NCBI GenBank assembly: GCA_046760905.1
Contig: JBHIFB010000034.1
Span: forward strand, 1-26,392
Length of the DNA stretch: 26,392 nucleotides
Origin: JBHIFB01 sp046760905
GTDB lineage: Bacteria > Gemmatimonadota > CAZMKB01
Direction: 5' to 3'
The notes under the pieces were generated by a model. The model ran no database searches, was not told the origin of the DNA, and saw only the letters and a program-made list of their open reading frames with translations. A program made the position numbers and the translations under genes. The first letter of the stretch is position 1. Each line of letters opens with the position of its first letter. This document shows positions 1-7,300 of this stretch, in pieces.

Positions 1-62
1 TGGTCGAGCAGGAAGGGGAAAGCCGCGCGCAGTTAGCGCGGAAGGGGCAAGCTTTCTTCCCC
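1..62. repeat. Repeat-bearing intergenic edge with nested stem-loop
   Basis: No gene is visible. TCGAGCAGGAAGGGG at 4-18 recurs exactly at 25114-25128 near the other end of the window, so it belongs to a dispersed or locally duplicated intergenic element. CCGCGC at 23-28 pairs with GCGCGG at 36-41, and GGGGAAAGC at 15-23 can roughly pair with the GCTTTCTTCCCC around 51-62, giving a nested hairpin. The element is cut by the window edge, so its true length is unknown. Confidence 0.5.
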
Positions 63-63
63 A

Positions 64-226
64 CCTGCGAGGCCATAGATGGGTAAATGCGAAACGCCCG
101 AGTGAAAGGACTCGGAGCCCTGAATCCGGTCAATCCGCATGCCGAAACAAAAGGAACAGTCCCCTGATAACCCGCCTGCGAGCCACATGTGGGACAATGC
201 GAAGCGTCCGAACGAAACAACTCCAA
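64..226. repeat. Diverged direct repeat, about 110 bp period
   Basis: The stretch from CCTGCGAG at 64 to about 117 is repeated from 175 to about 226 with roughly 70% identity over about 53 bases, allowing one indel. Shared blocks include CCTGCGAG, GGG-N2-AATGCGAA and CCGA-N2-GAAA. The first copy forms a hairpin (CCGAGT 98-103 with ACTCGG 110-115) that the second copy has lost. Between them, AGGAACAGTCCCCT (152-165) resembles a decayed REP-type palindrome. No convincing gene lies in bases 1-455. Confidence 0.5.
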
Positions 227-276
227 GTTCCAGTTAAACTGAACTCTAACTTCCATCCATTTGAACAGTTACAGAT

Positions 277-293
277 AGAAATTTCAAATTTCT
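277..293. promoter_or_regulatory. 17-bp perfect palindrome, candidate operator
   Basis: AGAAATTTCAAATTTCT is a perfect inverted repeat with 8-bp arms around one central base. It ends 36 bp upstream of the -35 box of the promoter at 330-358, a plausible position for an activator site or upstream operator. The regulator is unknown, and AT-rich palindromes can arise by chance. Confidence 0.4.
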
Positions 294-329
294 GGGGAAA
301 ATCCTCAGCCGATGTGCCTGGATCGGGTC

Positions 330-358
330 TTGACTCGTCAAATTGTGGGTATTACAAT
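330..358 (+). promoter_or_regulatory. Sigma-70-type promoter for the PBP1A gene
   Basis: TTGACT (330-335) and TACAAT (353-358) are separated by exactly 17 bp, close to the housekeeping consensus. Transcription would start near 365, leaving a leader of about 90 nt before the ATG at 456. The -35 box lies in a small inverted repeat (TTGAC 330-334, GTCAA 337-341) that could serve as an operator. Confidence 0.7.
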
Positions 359-360
359 AG

Positions 361-432
361 CTTGAATGAATTGTTTCAAGTTCAGCTAACTCCGGATTGC
401 ACAGAAGGTGACGCCGGTCTGAATCCGGATTC
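361..432 (+). promoter_or_regulatory. Leader with inverted repeats ahead of PBP1A
   Basis: CTTGAA (361-366) pairs with TTCAAG (375-380) at the expected transcription start. GAATCCGGATTC (421-432) is a perfect 12-bp palindrome ending 23 bp before the start codon. TCCGGATT occurs twice, near 391 and 424. These could be operator half-sites or mRNA structure near the ribosome binding site. This is a reading of symmetry only. Confidence 0.35.
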
Positions 433-455
433 GGTTGGAAGGGAAAACAGCCTGA

Positions 456-2582
456 ATGTCCCGATCACATACAAAATCGATCACTTATTACAGGGTCATC
501 CGTAATGCGGCCGTGTTGGGGATCGTCCTCGTTTCCCTCACCATGGGTGGCATGTTCGGCGGCTACTACTACCTGAGCAGAGACCTCCCATCCGTCGCCC
601 GCCTTGAACTCAAGGATTACACCACCGGACTCATCACCCAAATCCTGAGCAAAGACGGCGAGGTGATAAAGGAATATTTCGAGCAGAAGAGGATACCTAT
701 AAAACTTTCTCAGATCCCCGAAGTACTCATAGAAGCCACCCTCGCCGTCGAAGATCAGGACTTCTACTCGCATTGGGGAGTCGACCTTATGGGAATCCTG
801 CGAGCGGCGTACGTGAACATCCGATCCAGGAGGATCGTACAGGGCGGCAGCACCATCACCCAGCAACTCGCCCGAAACCTCTTTTTGAATCCCGAAAAGA
901 CCCTCATGAGAAAGATCAAGGAGGCGATACTGGCTCTTGAGATAGAAAGCACCTATTCGAAGAGTGAGATTCTCGAGCTATATTTCAACCAGATCTACTA
1001 CGGATCGGGTGCCTATGGAGCGGAGGCGGCCGCCCAGGTATACTTCGGGAAGCACGTCTGGGAGCTGAATCTGCTCGAATGCGCTGTGCTCGCCGGGATA
1101 CCGAGATGGCCGGCGAGGTACTCTCCCAAGCTAAATCCAGAAGCTTCTCTCGAGAGGACGAAAACAGTGCTGCGCCTCATGAAGGAGAGAGGTTACCTCA
1201 CAAATGATGTAACAGTCGATGAGATCCCACTCGCTGCATCCGTCAGCAATGAGTGGGAGGCGGTGGGACCATACTTCACGGAGATCGTAAGGCAGTACCT
1301 GGAGGATAAGTACGGGTACAACCGTCTCTATAAAGGGGGTCTCAAGGTCTACACTACCATGGACATGCATCTTCAAAAGGAGGCGGAGAGGATACTGGAA
1401 GAAGGTCTTGAAAGGATCGAAGGATTCTGGGGCTATGAACATGTAACATACGCCGAGTTAATTAAGGAGAAGGCGCAAAAAAGCGGTGAGACAACCGAAT
1501 ACCTCCAGGGCGCACTCGTGGCCCTGGAGCCTCAAACCGGCTTCGTACGAGCTCTCATCGGTGGCAGGGATTACAGTGACAACGAATTCAACAGGGCTAT
1601 CCTTGCGAAACGTCAGCCGGGCTCTGTATTCAAACCGATTTTCTACACTGCTGCGATCGATAACGGAATCCCCGCCTCTACGATCATCATAGATTCGCCG
1701 GTTTCCATCCCGCAGGCGGACGGGACGATTTGGCGGCCAACGAACTATGAGAAAACCTTCCGTGGACCGACCGTGCTGAGGGAAGCTCTCGTCTATTCCA
1801 TCAACATGATCTCCATCAAGCTCTTGATGAAGATAGGACCGCAGACGGCAACGATCTATGCGAAGCGGATGGGAATAGACAGTAACCTCCCGGCAGTGGA
1901 ATCCCTTGCCCTCGGCTCGGGGGAGATAACACCTCTGGAAGCAACCGTGGCATTTTCGACTTTCCCGACAGGCGGAATCCGGGTCACCCCTATTTTCATC
2001 GAGAGGGTAGAGGACTCAAAGGGGAACGTTCTCGAGGAGAATATACCGGTGAGGGATCAGGTTCTTTCGCCGCAGACCGCGTATGTAATGACGACGATCC
2101 TCGAAGATGCTATCGATTACGGAACGGGCAAGAGCGCAAGAGCATGGGGGTTCAAGAGACCAGCGGGAGGTAAGACGGGCACCAATACCGATTACTCGGA
2201 TGCGTGGTTCATCGGCTTCACGCCTGATCTAGTGTGTGGGGTCTGGGTCGGCTTCGATGAGAACAAGACGATTATCAAAAGAGGCAGCGGCGCCAGGCTC
2301 GCTTTGCCAATATGGACGGAGTTCATGAAAGTGGCCCACGAAAACCTGCCTGAGAAGACATTCCCCATGCCGGAGGGGATAACGACGAGGAAGATCTGCA
2401 AGACATCCGGGCTATTGGAGACGGAATACTGCCCGAGGGATCAGGTGTATTACGAGGTTTTCATAAGCGGGACCGAGCCGACCGATCCCTGCGTAATCCA
2501 CAGTCCTGATCTGTTGCAGGGCGACAACGAGTACTTCATTGACTCTCCACAGGATGACTCGCAGAACCCCGAGATTTTTTGA
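456..2582 (+). CDS. Penicillin-binding protein 1A (class A, bifunctional)
   Basis: Bifunctional peptidoglycan synthase that polymerises lipid II and cross-links the stem peptides, anchored in the inner membrane facing the periplasm. One membrane segment lies at about residues 16-38. The GT51 glycosyltransferase domain spans about 60-240 with the ED-x2-F-x2-H-x-G motif (Glu99) and the GGSTITQQ block at 130-137. The transpeptidase domain follows with all three active-site motifs: SVFK (Ser390), SIN (448-450) and KTG (573-575). The tail holds three cysteines (648, 659, 679) around a typical PBP1A C-terminal region. At 708 residues the length is normal. The ATG follows GGAAGGGAA, a usable ribosome binding site. 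The gene is probably driven by the promoter at 330-358 and is followed after 57 bp by the TPP enzyme gene. The family assignment is secure; ponA/mrcA naming varies between lineages, so no symbol is given. Confidence 0.96.
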   Translation: MSRSHTKSITYYRVIRNAAVLGIVLVSLTMGGMFGGYYYLSRDLPSVARLELKDYTTGLITQILSKDGEVIKEYFEQKRIPIKLSQIPEVLIEATLAVEDQDFYSHWGVDLMGILRAAYVNIRSRRIVQGGSTITQQLARNLFLNPEKTLMRKIKEAILALEIESTYSKSEILELYFNQIYYGSGAYGAEAAAQVYFGKHVWELNLLECAVLAGIPRWPARYSPKLNPEASLERTKTVLRLMKERGYLTNDVTVDEIPLAASVSNEWEAVGPYFTEIVRQYLEDKYGYNRLYKGGLKVYTTMDMHLQKEAERILEEGLERIEGFWGYEHVTYAELIKEKAQKSGETTEYLQGALVALEPQTGFVRALIGGRDYSDNEFNRAILAKRQPGSVFKPIFYTAAIDNGIPASTIIIDSPVSIPQADGTIWRPTNYEKTFRGPTVLREALVYSINMISIKLLMKIGPQTATIYAKRMGIDSNLPAVESLALGSGEITPLEATVAFSTFPTGGIRVTPIFIERVEDSKGNVLEENIPVRDQVLSPQTAYVMTTILEDAIDYGTGKSARAWGFKRPAGGKTGTNTDYSDAWFIGFTPDLVCGVWVGFDENKTIIKRGSGARLALPIWTEFMKVAHENLPEKTFPMPEGITTRKICKTSGLLETEYCPRDQVYYEVFISGTEPTDPCVIHSPDLLQGDNEYFIDSPQDDSQNPEIF

Positions 2583-2639
2583 GAGCCGTCCGGCTTTCCA
2601 GGCCGGTTTCCAGGGAACGAAAGGTTGAGGTAGATAAAC

Positions 2640-4298
2640 ATGAAGGTGGCTGAACTCTTCGTCAAGTGCCTGGAGAATGAAGGTGTGAAGTATGTCTTCG
2701 GGCTGCCGGGAGAGGAGAATGAAGATCTTCTCTTCGCCCTTGAGGATTCTTCAATCCGGTTCGTTCCGTGCCGGCACGAGCAGGGGGCCGCGTTCATAGC
2801 GAATGTTTGGGGTAGATTGACTGGAGATGCCGGAGTCTGCCTTTCGACCCTGGGCCCCGGAGCGACAAACCTCCTGACAGGAATCGCCGACGCGAATCTC
2901 GACAAAGCACCCGTAGTGGCGATCACCGCTCAGGCCGGGCTCTCGCGGCTCCATCACGAGAGTCACCAATACATTGATATAGTCAACATGTTTAAACCAA
3001 TCACGAAGTGGAATACTGCGATCTCATCACCTGAGGCTGTGAGTGAAGTTGTGCGGAAGGCGTTTAAAATCGCGGAATTCGAAAAACCTGGAGCAACTCA
3101 TATAGAGCTGTCGGAAGATCTTGCGAAAGAGGAGGTGAGGAAAAACACCGTACCCCTCCCTCGCAAGCGAGTGAGGAGACCAGCGCCGGACTTTCAGGCG
3201 GTGAAAAGCGCGGTGAAGCTCCTGAAGAATGCGAAGCGGCCTATAATCATAGCGGGTAACGGAGCTATAAGAAAACTTGCCAGTAAAAATCTCACCCTGT
3301 TCTCAGAGAAATATGACATACCGGTAACCTCCACCTTCATGGGAAAGGGCGCTGTATCGGGAAGGAGGGAGCAGTCACTTCTTTGCATCGGTCTAGGCTT
3401 CAGGGATTACGTGATGGAAGCTGTGGAAGGGGCGGATCTGATCCTCGCAGTCGGATACGATATCGCCGAATACGATCCGGAAAAGTTCAACCCGAGGGGG
3501 GACAAGAAGATCATTCACATCGACTTCCTGCCGGCTGAAGTCTACTCGCACTACAAACCGGCAGTCGAGATCGTGGGCGACATCTCCAGCTCTCTGTGGG
3601 AACTCATCTGGGGTCTCGAGAAGGATGGGCCTGAGTTCGACTCTGGGTGGTATGTCCCTGTTCGGCGTCGTATACTGGATGATATAAAGGAATATGAGCT
3701 GAAAGATGGGGATCCTTTCACCATCCCGGGCACTCTTAACATCATCAGGGAATTTCTCGATGATCACGGGCTTTTAATAAGTGATGTGGGAAGTCACAAG
3801 ATGTGGATAGCAAGGAACTTTCCAACTTACTGCTCGAATGGCTGCATCATCAGCAACGGGCTTGCAAGCATGGGGATCTCACTCCCCGGTGCGATCGCCG
3901 CATCACTCATCGATCCAAAAAGGCAGGTTGTGGCGGCTATGGGCGACGGGGGGTTTCTCATGAACTCACAGGAGCTCGAGACGGCGGTGAGACTCGGTGC
4001 CCGTTTCACGACAGTAGTCTTCAACGATTTCGACTACGGTCTCGTAAGCTGGAAGCAGTATCTTTCGAGGGGGAAATCTGTGTGCACCGCCATCGGTAAT
4101 CCAGATTTCAAGGCATACGCTGAGAGCTTCGGCATCAAAGGATACAGACCCGAGAATCTCAGCGAGCTGAGGTCACAGCTGAAAACCGCCTTAACCTCCC
4201 GGGAGCTCTGTCTTGTCGAGGTCCGGGTCGATACGGGTGTGAACAACGAAATCGTCGAGAAACTCGATAAATACTGGAGGGAACACGATGCCGATTGA
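2640..4298 (+). CDS. TPP-dependent 2-oxo acid decarboxylase, probable 2-oxoglutarate decarboxylase (acetolactate synthase-like)
   Basis: A 552-residue thiamine-diphosphate enzyme of the acetolactate synthase fold. The N-terminal PYR domain carries the catalytic Glu47 in RHEQGAA. A central domain spans about 185-325. The C-terminal PP domain carries the GDG (435-437) to Asn462 TPP/Mg motif. Automatic annotation would call it acetolactate synthase large subunit. However, FGLPGEEN, HESHQY and the VGYD-x-AEY-x-P block resemble, from memory, the cyanobacterial 2-oxoglutarate decarboxylase. That enzyme is encoded beside succinate-semialdehyde dehydrogenase and closes a variant TCA cycle. The next gene here is such a dehydrogenase and overlaps it by 11 nt. 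No IlvN-type small subunit is nearby. GAGGT sits 9 nt before the ATG. The enzyme family is certain; the substrate is inferred from similarity and neighbour. Confidence 0.85.
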   Translation: MKVAELFVKCLENEGVKYVFGLPGEENEDLLFALEDSSIRFVPCRHEQGAAFIANVWGRLTGDAGVCLSTLGPGATNLLTGIADANLDKAPVVAITAQAGLSRLHHESHQYIDIVNMFKPITKWNTAISSPEAVSEVVRKAFKIAEFEKPGATHIELSEDLAKEEVRKNTVPLPRKRVRRPAPDFQAVKSAVKLLKNAKRPIIIAGNGAIRKLASKNLTLFSEKYDIPVTSTFMGKGAVSGRREQSLLCIGLGFRDYVMEAVEGADLILAVGYDIAEYDPEKFNPRGDKKIIHIDFLPAEVYSHYKPAVEIVGDISSSLWELIWGLEKDGPEFDSGWYVPVRRRILDDIKEYELKDGDPFTIPGTLNIIREFLDDHGLLISDVGSHKMWIARNFPTYCSNGCIISNGLASMGISLPGAIAASLIDPKRQVVAAMGDGGFLMNSQELETAVRLGARFTTVVFNDFDYGLVSWKQYLSRGKSVCTAIGNPDFKAYAESFGIKGYRPENLSELRSQLKTALTSRELCLVEVRVDTGVNNEIVEKLDKYWREHDAD

Positions 4299-5655
4299 AG
4301 TTATAAACCCTGCAACGGGTGAAGCCGTTGTCACCTATGAAGAAATGACGCCTCAGGATGTCTCGAGCACAATTGAAAAAGCTCACAGCACCTTCCTCCG
4401 CTGGCGCAAGAAGGGATTCTCCGAACGTGCAGAGCTGATTAAGAAAGCGGCCAGTATACTCCGGGACAATGCGGAAGGCTATGCGAAGCTGATGGCGAAG
4501 GAGATGGGAAAGCCTGTAAAAGACGGCATCGCTGAGGCCCGGAAGTGCGCCTGGGTATGCGACTACTATGCCGAGAATGCAGAATATTTCCTGCAGCCAG
4601 AGTTCGTAGAGACCGACGCGAGAAGGAGCTTCGTCACCTTCCAGCCGCTGGGTGTTGTGCTGGCGGTCATGCCCTGGAACTTCCCCTTCTGGCAGGTCTT
4701 CCGCTTCGCCGCCCCCGCGCTCATGGCAGGCAACGCCTGCATTCTCAAGCACGCCTCGAATGTGCCGGGCTGTGCACTCGCCATAGAAGGACTTTTTCAG
4801 AAAGCCGGTTTTCCAGAGCACATTTTCAGGACACTGCTCATTAAAAGCGATCAGGTTAGCTCCGTCATTGAGAACCCCCTGGTTAAGGCCGCAACGCTCA
4901 CCGGGAGCACTCCTGCAGGAAAGGCGGTAGCAGGTAAAGCCGGAGATACGTTGAAGAAGACGGTGCTCGAGCTCGGCGGCAGCGATCCTTACCTAATCCT
5001 CGAAGATGCCGATCTCGATGATGCTGTTGAGAAATGCGTGACCAGCAGGCTCATCAATTCCGGACAGAGCTGCATCGCCGCTAAGCGTTTCGTAGTCGTA
5101 TCGCCCGTGAGGGAAGAGTTCGAAAAGCTATTCGTCGAACGGATGGCAACAGTGAAGCCGGGTGACCCTCTTGAACAGGACACGTTGCTGGGACCCCTCG
5201 CACGCCATGACCTGAGAGATGAGCTTCATGATCAGGTGAGAAGGAGCATTGAGATGGGTGCCACATGCCTTCTGGGTGGTGAAATCCCAGATGGGAAGGG
5301 CGCATTCTACCCGCCAACTGTCCTCACGGATGTAAAAAAGGGAATGCCGGCGTATGATGAGGAGCTGTTCGGGCCGGTCGCTGCGATCATCCCGGTCGCA
5401 GGCGAAGAGGAAGCGATCGGTGTGGCGAACGACTCGACCTTCGGCCTCGGGGCGGCCGTCTTCACGGGCGATGTTGAGAAGGGCGAGCGAATCGCCGCCA
5501 TAGAACTCGAAGCGGGATGCTGCTTCGTGAACGCCTTCGTGAAATCCGACCCGCGCCTGCCATTTGGAGGTGTGAAGGAAAGCGGCTACGGCCGCGAGCT
5601 CTCGCATTACGGCATCAAAGAGTTCGTGAACATCAAGACCGTGTATGTGAAGTAA
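4288..5655 (+). CDS. NAD(P)-dependent aldehyde dehydrogenase, probable succinate-semialdehyde dehydrogenase
   Basis: A 455-residue aldehyde dehydrogenase with the complete catalytic set: Asn131 in PWNFPFW, cofactor-binding Lys154 in ILKHASNVPG, general base Glu228 in LELGGSDP and nucleophile Cys262 in NSGQSCIA. The KHASNVP block and the short length match the YneI/Sad type of succinate-semialdehyde dehydrogenase. The start overlaps the upstream decarboxylase by 11 nt, with GGAGG 7 nt before the ATG, indicating translational coupling. The simplest joint role is oxidising the semialdehyde released by the decarboxylase, giving 2-oxoglutarate to succinate without CoA. A different 2-oxo acid/aldehyde pair cannot be excluded from sequence. 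Confidence 0.88.
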   Translation: MPIEVINPATGEAVVTYEEMTPQDVSSTIEKAHSTFLRWRKKGFSERAELIKKAASILRDNAEGYAKLMAKEMGKPVKDGIAEARKCAWVCDYYAENAEYFLQPEFVETDARRSFVTFQPLGVVLAVMPWNFPFWQVFRFAAPALMAGNACILKHASNVPGCALAIEGLFQKAGFPEHIFRTLLIKSDQVSSVIENPLVKAATLTGSTPAGKAVAGKAGDTLKKTVLELGGSDPYLILEDADLDDAVEKCVTSRLINSGQSCIAAKRFVVVSPVREEFEKLFVERMATVKPGDPLEQDTLLGPLARHDLRDELHDQVRRSIEMGATCLLGGEIPDGKGAFYPPTVLTDVKKGMPAYDEELFGPVAAIIPVAGEEEAIGVANDSTFGLGAAVFTGDVEKGERIAAIELEAGCCFVNAFVKSDPRLPFGGVKESGYGRELSHYGIKEFVNIKTVYVK

Positions 5656-5670
5656 CAAATGGCTGAAGCC

Positions 5671-5699
5671 TTGAAAGATCCGCTCCAGGTTACTATAAT
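5671..5699 (+). promoter_or_regulatory. Consensus sigma-70 promoter for the 29-aa ORF
   Basis: TTGAAA (5671-5676) and TATAAT (5694-5699) are separated by exactly 17 bp, with a perfect -10 box. It starts 15 bp after the aldehyde dehydrogenase stop and points toward the small ORF at 5769. The predicted leader contains a hairpin, ACCAA (5713-5717) with TTGGT (5722-5726). Confidence 0.75.
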
Positions 5700-5768
5700 A
5701 GTTAAGGGATAAACCAATTTGTTGGTCTGCAGTGTTTTAATCTGAATCGAAAGATCGAGGTGAAAGTC

Positions 5769-5858
5769 ATGATAGATCTGTTAATGATCCCGCTTTTTCT
5801 CGTGGCGTGGTACCTCGCGAGCAGGTACCTACTGCCCCGCATAGGGGTGTCAACGTGA
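5769..5858 (+). CDS. Predicted 29-aa single-span membrane mini-protein
   Basis: An ORF of 29 codons starting MIDLLMIPLF and ending LPRIGVST. It is almost entirely one hydrophobic helix (about residues 4-22) with Arg20, followed by a short basic, Pro-Arg-containing tail. Support comes from the strong promoter at 5671-5699, GAGGTGA 6 nt before the ATG, and a 15-bp inverted repeat 17 bp after the stop. I do not recognise a family; the tail could be a conserved signature. It might be a small regulator or accessory subunit of a membrane protein. At this length chance cannot be excluded, but the combined signals are unusually complete for an otherwise empty gap. Confidence 0.55.
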   Translation: MIDLLMIPLFLVAWYLASRYLLPRIGVST

Positions 5859-5875
5859 GTGTCTCCCAGCTGCGA

Positions 5876-5890
5876 TGCCGAGTCTCGGCA
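5876..5890. terminator. Inverted repeat between convergent genes
   Basis: TGCCGAG (5876-5882) and CTCGGCA (5884-5890) form a perfect inverted repeat in the gap between the small + strand ORF and the convergent spermidine synthase gene. No T-run follows on either strand, so termination is plausible from position but weakly supported. Confidence 0.4.
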
Positions 5891-5913
5891 TGAGAGGAAA
5901 TCAGAACGGTAGG

Positions 5914-6741
5914 CTAATCCCCCCCAACGATTTCCTTCAAGTTATTTGGAAGGTGGAATAATCCACGATGTACGCTTTCGTTGTAATACCTGAGACCCGG
6001 GATCGGCTCCCTCTTCTCGGGCTCGGCGGGGTCCTTTCCCTTAGTCGCCAGCGCATAGCTCCATTGGCCTCCGTAAGAAGGCACAGGGCCAAAATAGGGA
6101 CAAACCCTCGGGAATGCGCGTCTCAGATTCCTGTAAATGGGCTGCATTCCCTCTATCTGGTACAGGGGGGATTCACTCTGTGCGGCGAAAGCTCCGTCAT
6201 CGCTTAGTATCCTGCAGCAGTTGCGGTAGAAAGGTTCGGAGAAGAGGGCGATGGCGGGGCCGATGGGGTCTGTCGAATCCACGATGATGACGTCGTATCT
6301 TTCATCGCATTCCCTCACAAACCTCACTCCATTCTCTATATGAAGAGCAAGTCTCGGGTCATTTAAGGACGAGCTGAGCCCTGGCATGTACTTCTTTGAT
6401 ACCTCAACAACCCTCCCGTCTATCTCGACCATATCGACCTTCTCGACACTCGCATACCTAAGCACCTCCCTCGCAGATCCCCCATCCCCTCCCCCTATTA
6501 TAAGAACCCTCCTCGGATCACTGGCGACGTGCATGGGGGGATGAACGAGCGTTTCGTGATAGTAGAACTCATCCAGTTCCGTGGTCATGATGTAACCATC
6601 CAGAACCATGACCACACCATGGGACATGGTCTTAAATACCACAATGTGCTGGTACCTTGATTGCTCGACGTGAAGGATCTTCTCTATCTGCAGATTTAAT
6701 CCGAAGCCCGGTTTATACTCTTCGATGAAATAGAACGGCAT
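5914..6741 (-). CDS. speE: Spermidine synthase (polyamine aminopropyltransferase)
   Basis: Transfers the aminopropyl group of decarboxylated S-adenosylmethionine to a diamine in the cytosol. The 275-residue protein has the small N-terminal beta domain, DGYIMTTELDEFYYHE at 48-63, the nucleotide-binding GGGDGG at 83-88 and the catalytic VDSTDP at 154-159 (Asp155, Asp158). It is the last gene of a run in which arginine decarboxylase stops 31 bp upstream, so the pair probably shares a transcript. Because the partner makes agmatine, the acceptor may be agmatine (as in Thermus) or putrescine made elsewhere. AdoMet decarboxylase and agmatinase are not in this window. Confidence 0.93.
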   Translation of the reverse strand: MPFYFIEEYKPGFGLNLQIEKILHVEQSRYQHIVVFKTMSHGVVMVLDGYIMTTELDEFYYHETLVHPPMHVASDPRRVLIIGGGDGGSAREVLRYASVEKVDMVEIDGRVVEVSKKYMPGLSSSLNDPRLALHIENGVRFVRECDERYDVIIVDSTDPIGPAIALFSEPFYRNCCRILSDDGAFAAQSESPLYQIEGMQPIYRNLRRAFPRVCPYFGPVPSYGGQWSYALATKGKDPAEPEKREPIPGLRYYNESVHRGLFHLPNNLKEIVGGD

Positions 6742-6772
6742 GTCTCAACTCCCATGACCTGACCCGATAAGA

Positions 6773-7300
6773 TCAGAATCCGAAAACGCAAGCGGCAACA
6801 ACCGCCCCGAGCTGCCTGACCACATGCTCGGAGGTAACGACCTCCAGCTTCTCAAGTTCTCTCCCCCTGCTGAAGAAACCTTCTTTGAGCATGTTCCTCA
6901 CCATCGTCTCTGCTAGTTGTGCATCGCCAGATCCCGAATATTCCATGATGAGTCCGGGACCATCGTCGCCCGACCGGCCTATTGCAATCGCGCACGCAAT
7001 CCTCTCTCCTGCCTGATGGCTTATCATGCTCGTGTAGACGACCGGCACGATCGTACCCGGCTCTATTCCGTATGGTTTGACAGTCTTCACACCGGGAGGA
7101 GCAATGCTTGTGACCCTGATGAGGTTGAGATCCCCGATCCCCGCGTTTAGCAGCGCATTGTCGAAGGCGTTAAGGCTCGAGCCTCCTTCCGCAGAGCCGG
7201 ATGTCAGAAAGACCGTCCTGGGTGCCGGACCGAACGGATGCCTTTCCAAGAAACGCCTCTCAGATACTCCCGGGGATTGGACCGATTTCTTATCCTCCAC
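6773..7300 (-). CDS. Pyruvoyl-dependent arginine decarboxylase
   Basis: Converts arginine to agmatine, the first step of this polyamine route. It is the proenzyme type that self-cleaves to make a pyruvoyl group. The family core is clear: a SAEGGSSLNAFDNALLNAGI block, then NLIRVTSIAPPG, in which the Ser of TSI aligns with the Methanocaldococcus cleavage serine, then a C-terminal alpha-subunit with LIMEYSG. An ATG-started frame begins at 7357, but I chose the GTG at 7300. AAAGGAG lies 6 nt before it, and this start overlaps the pump gene stop by only 11 nt, giving 175 residues. An ATG at 7318 is the main alternative. The enzyme is best known from archaea and some anaerobic bacteria. Translational coupling to an RND pump is the notable context. 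Confidence 0.9.
   Translation of the reverse strand: MEDKKSVQSPGVSERRFLERHPFGPAPRTVFLTSGSAEGGSSLNAFDNALLNAGIGDLNLIRVTSIAPPGVKTVKPYGIEPGTIVPVVYTSMISHQAGERIACAIAIGRSGDDGPGLIMEYSGSGDAQLAETMVRNMLKEGFFSRGRELEKLEVVTSEHVVRQLGAVVAACVFGF

Noticed and set aside
1..226. Group II intron fragment or diversity-generating repeat
   Set aside because: No domain V-like hairpin or reverse transcriptase is present, and mismatches between the two copies are not limited to adenines.
197..505. 102-codon + strand ORF upstream of PBP1A
   Set aside because: It covers the repeat, palindromes and promoter, has no ribosome binding site, and runs into the PBP1A start in another frame. Its composition is not protein-like.
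4159..4821. 220-codon minus-strand ORF opposite the decarboxylase and dehydrogenase
   Set aside because: Antisense shadow; both + strand proteins have complete catalytic motifs.
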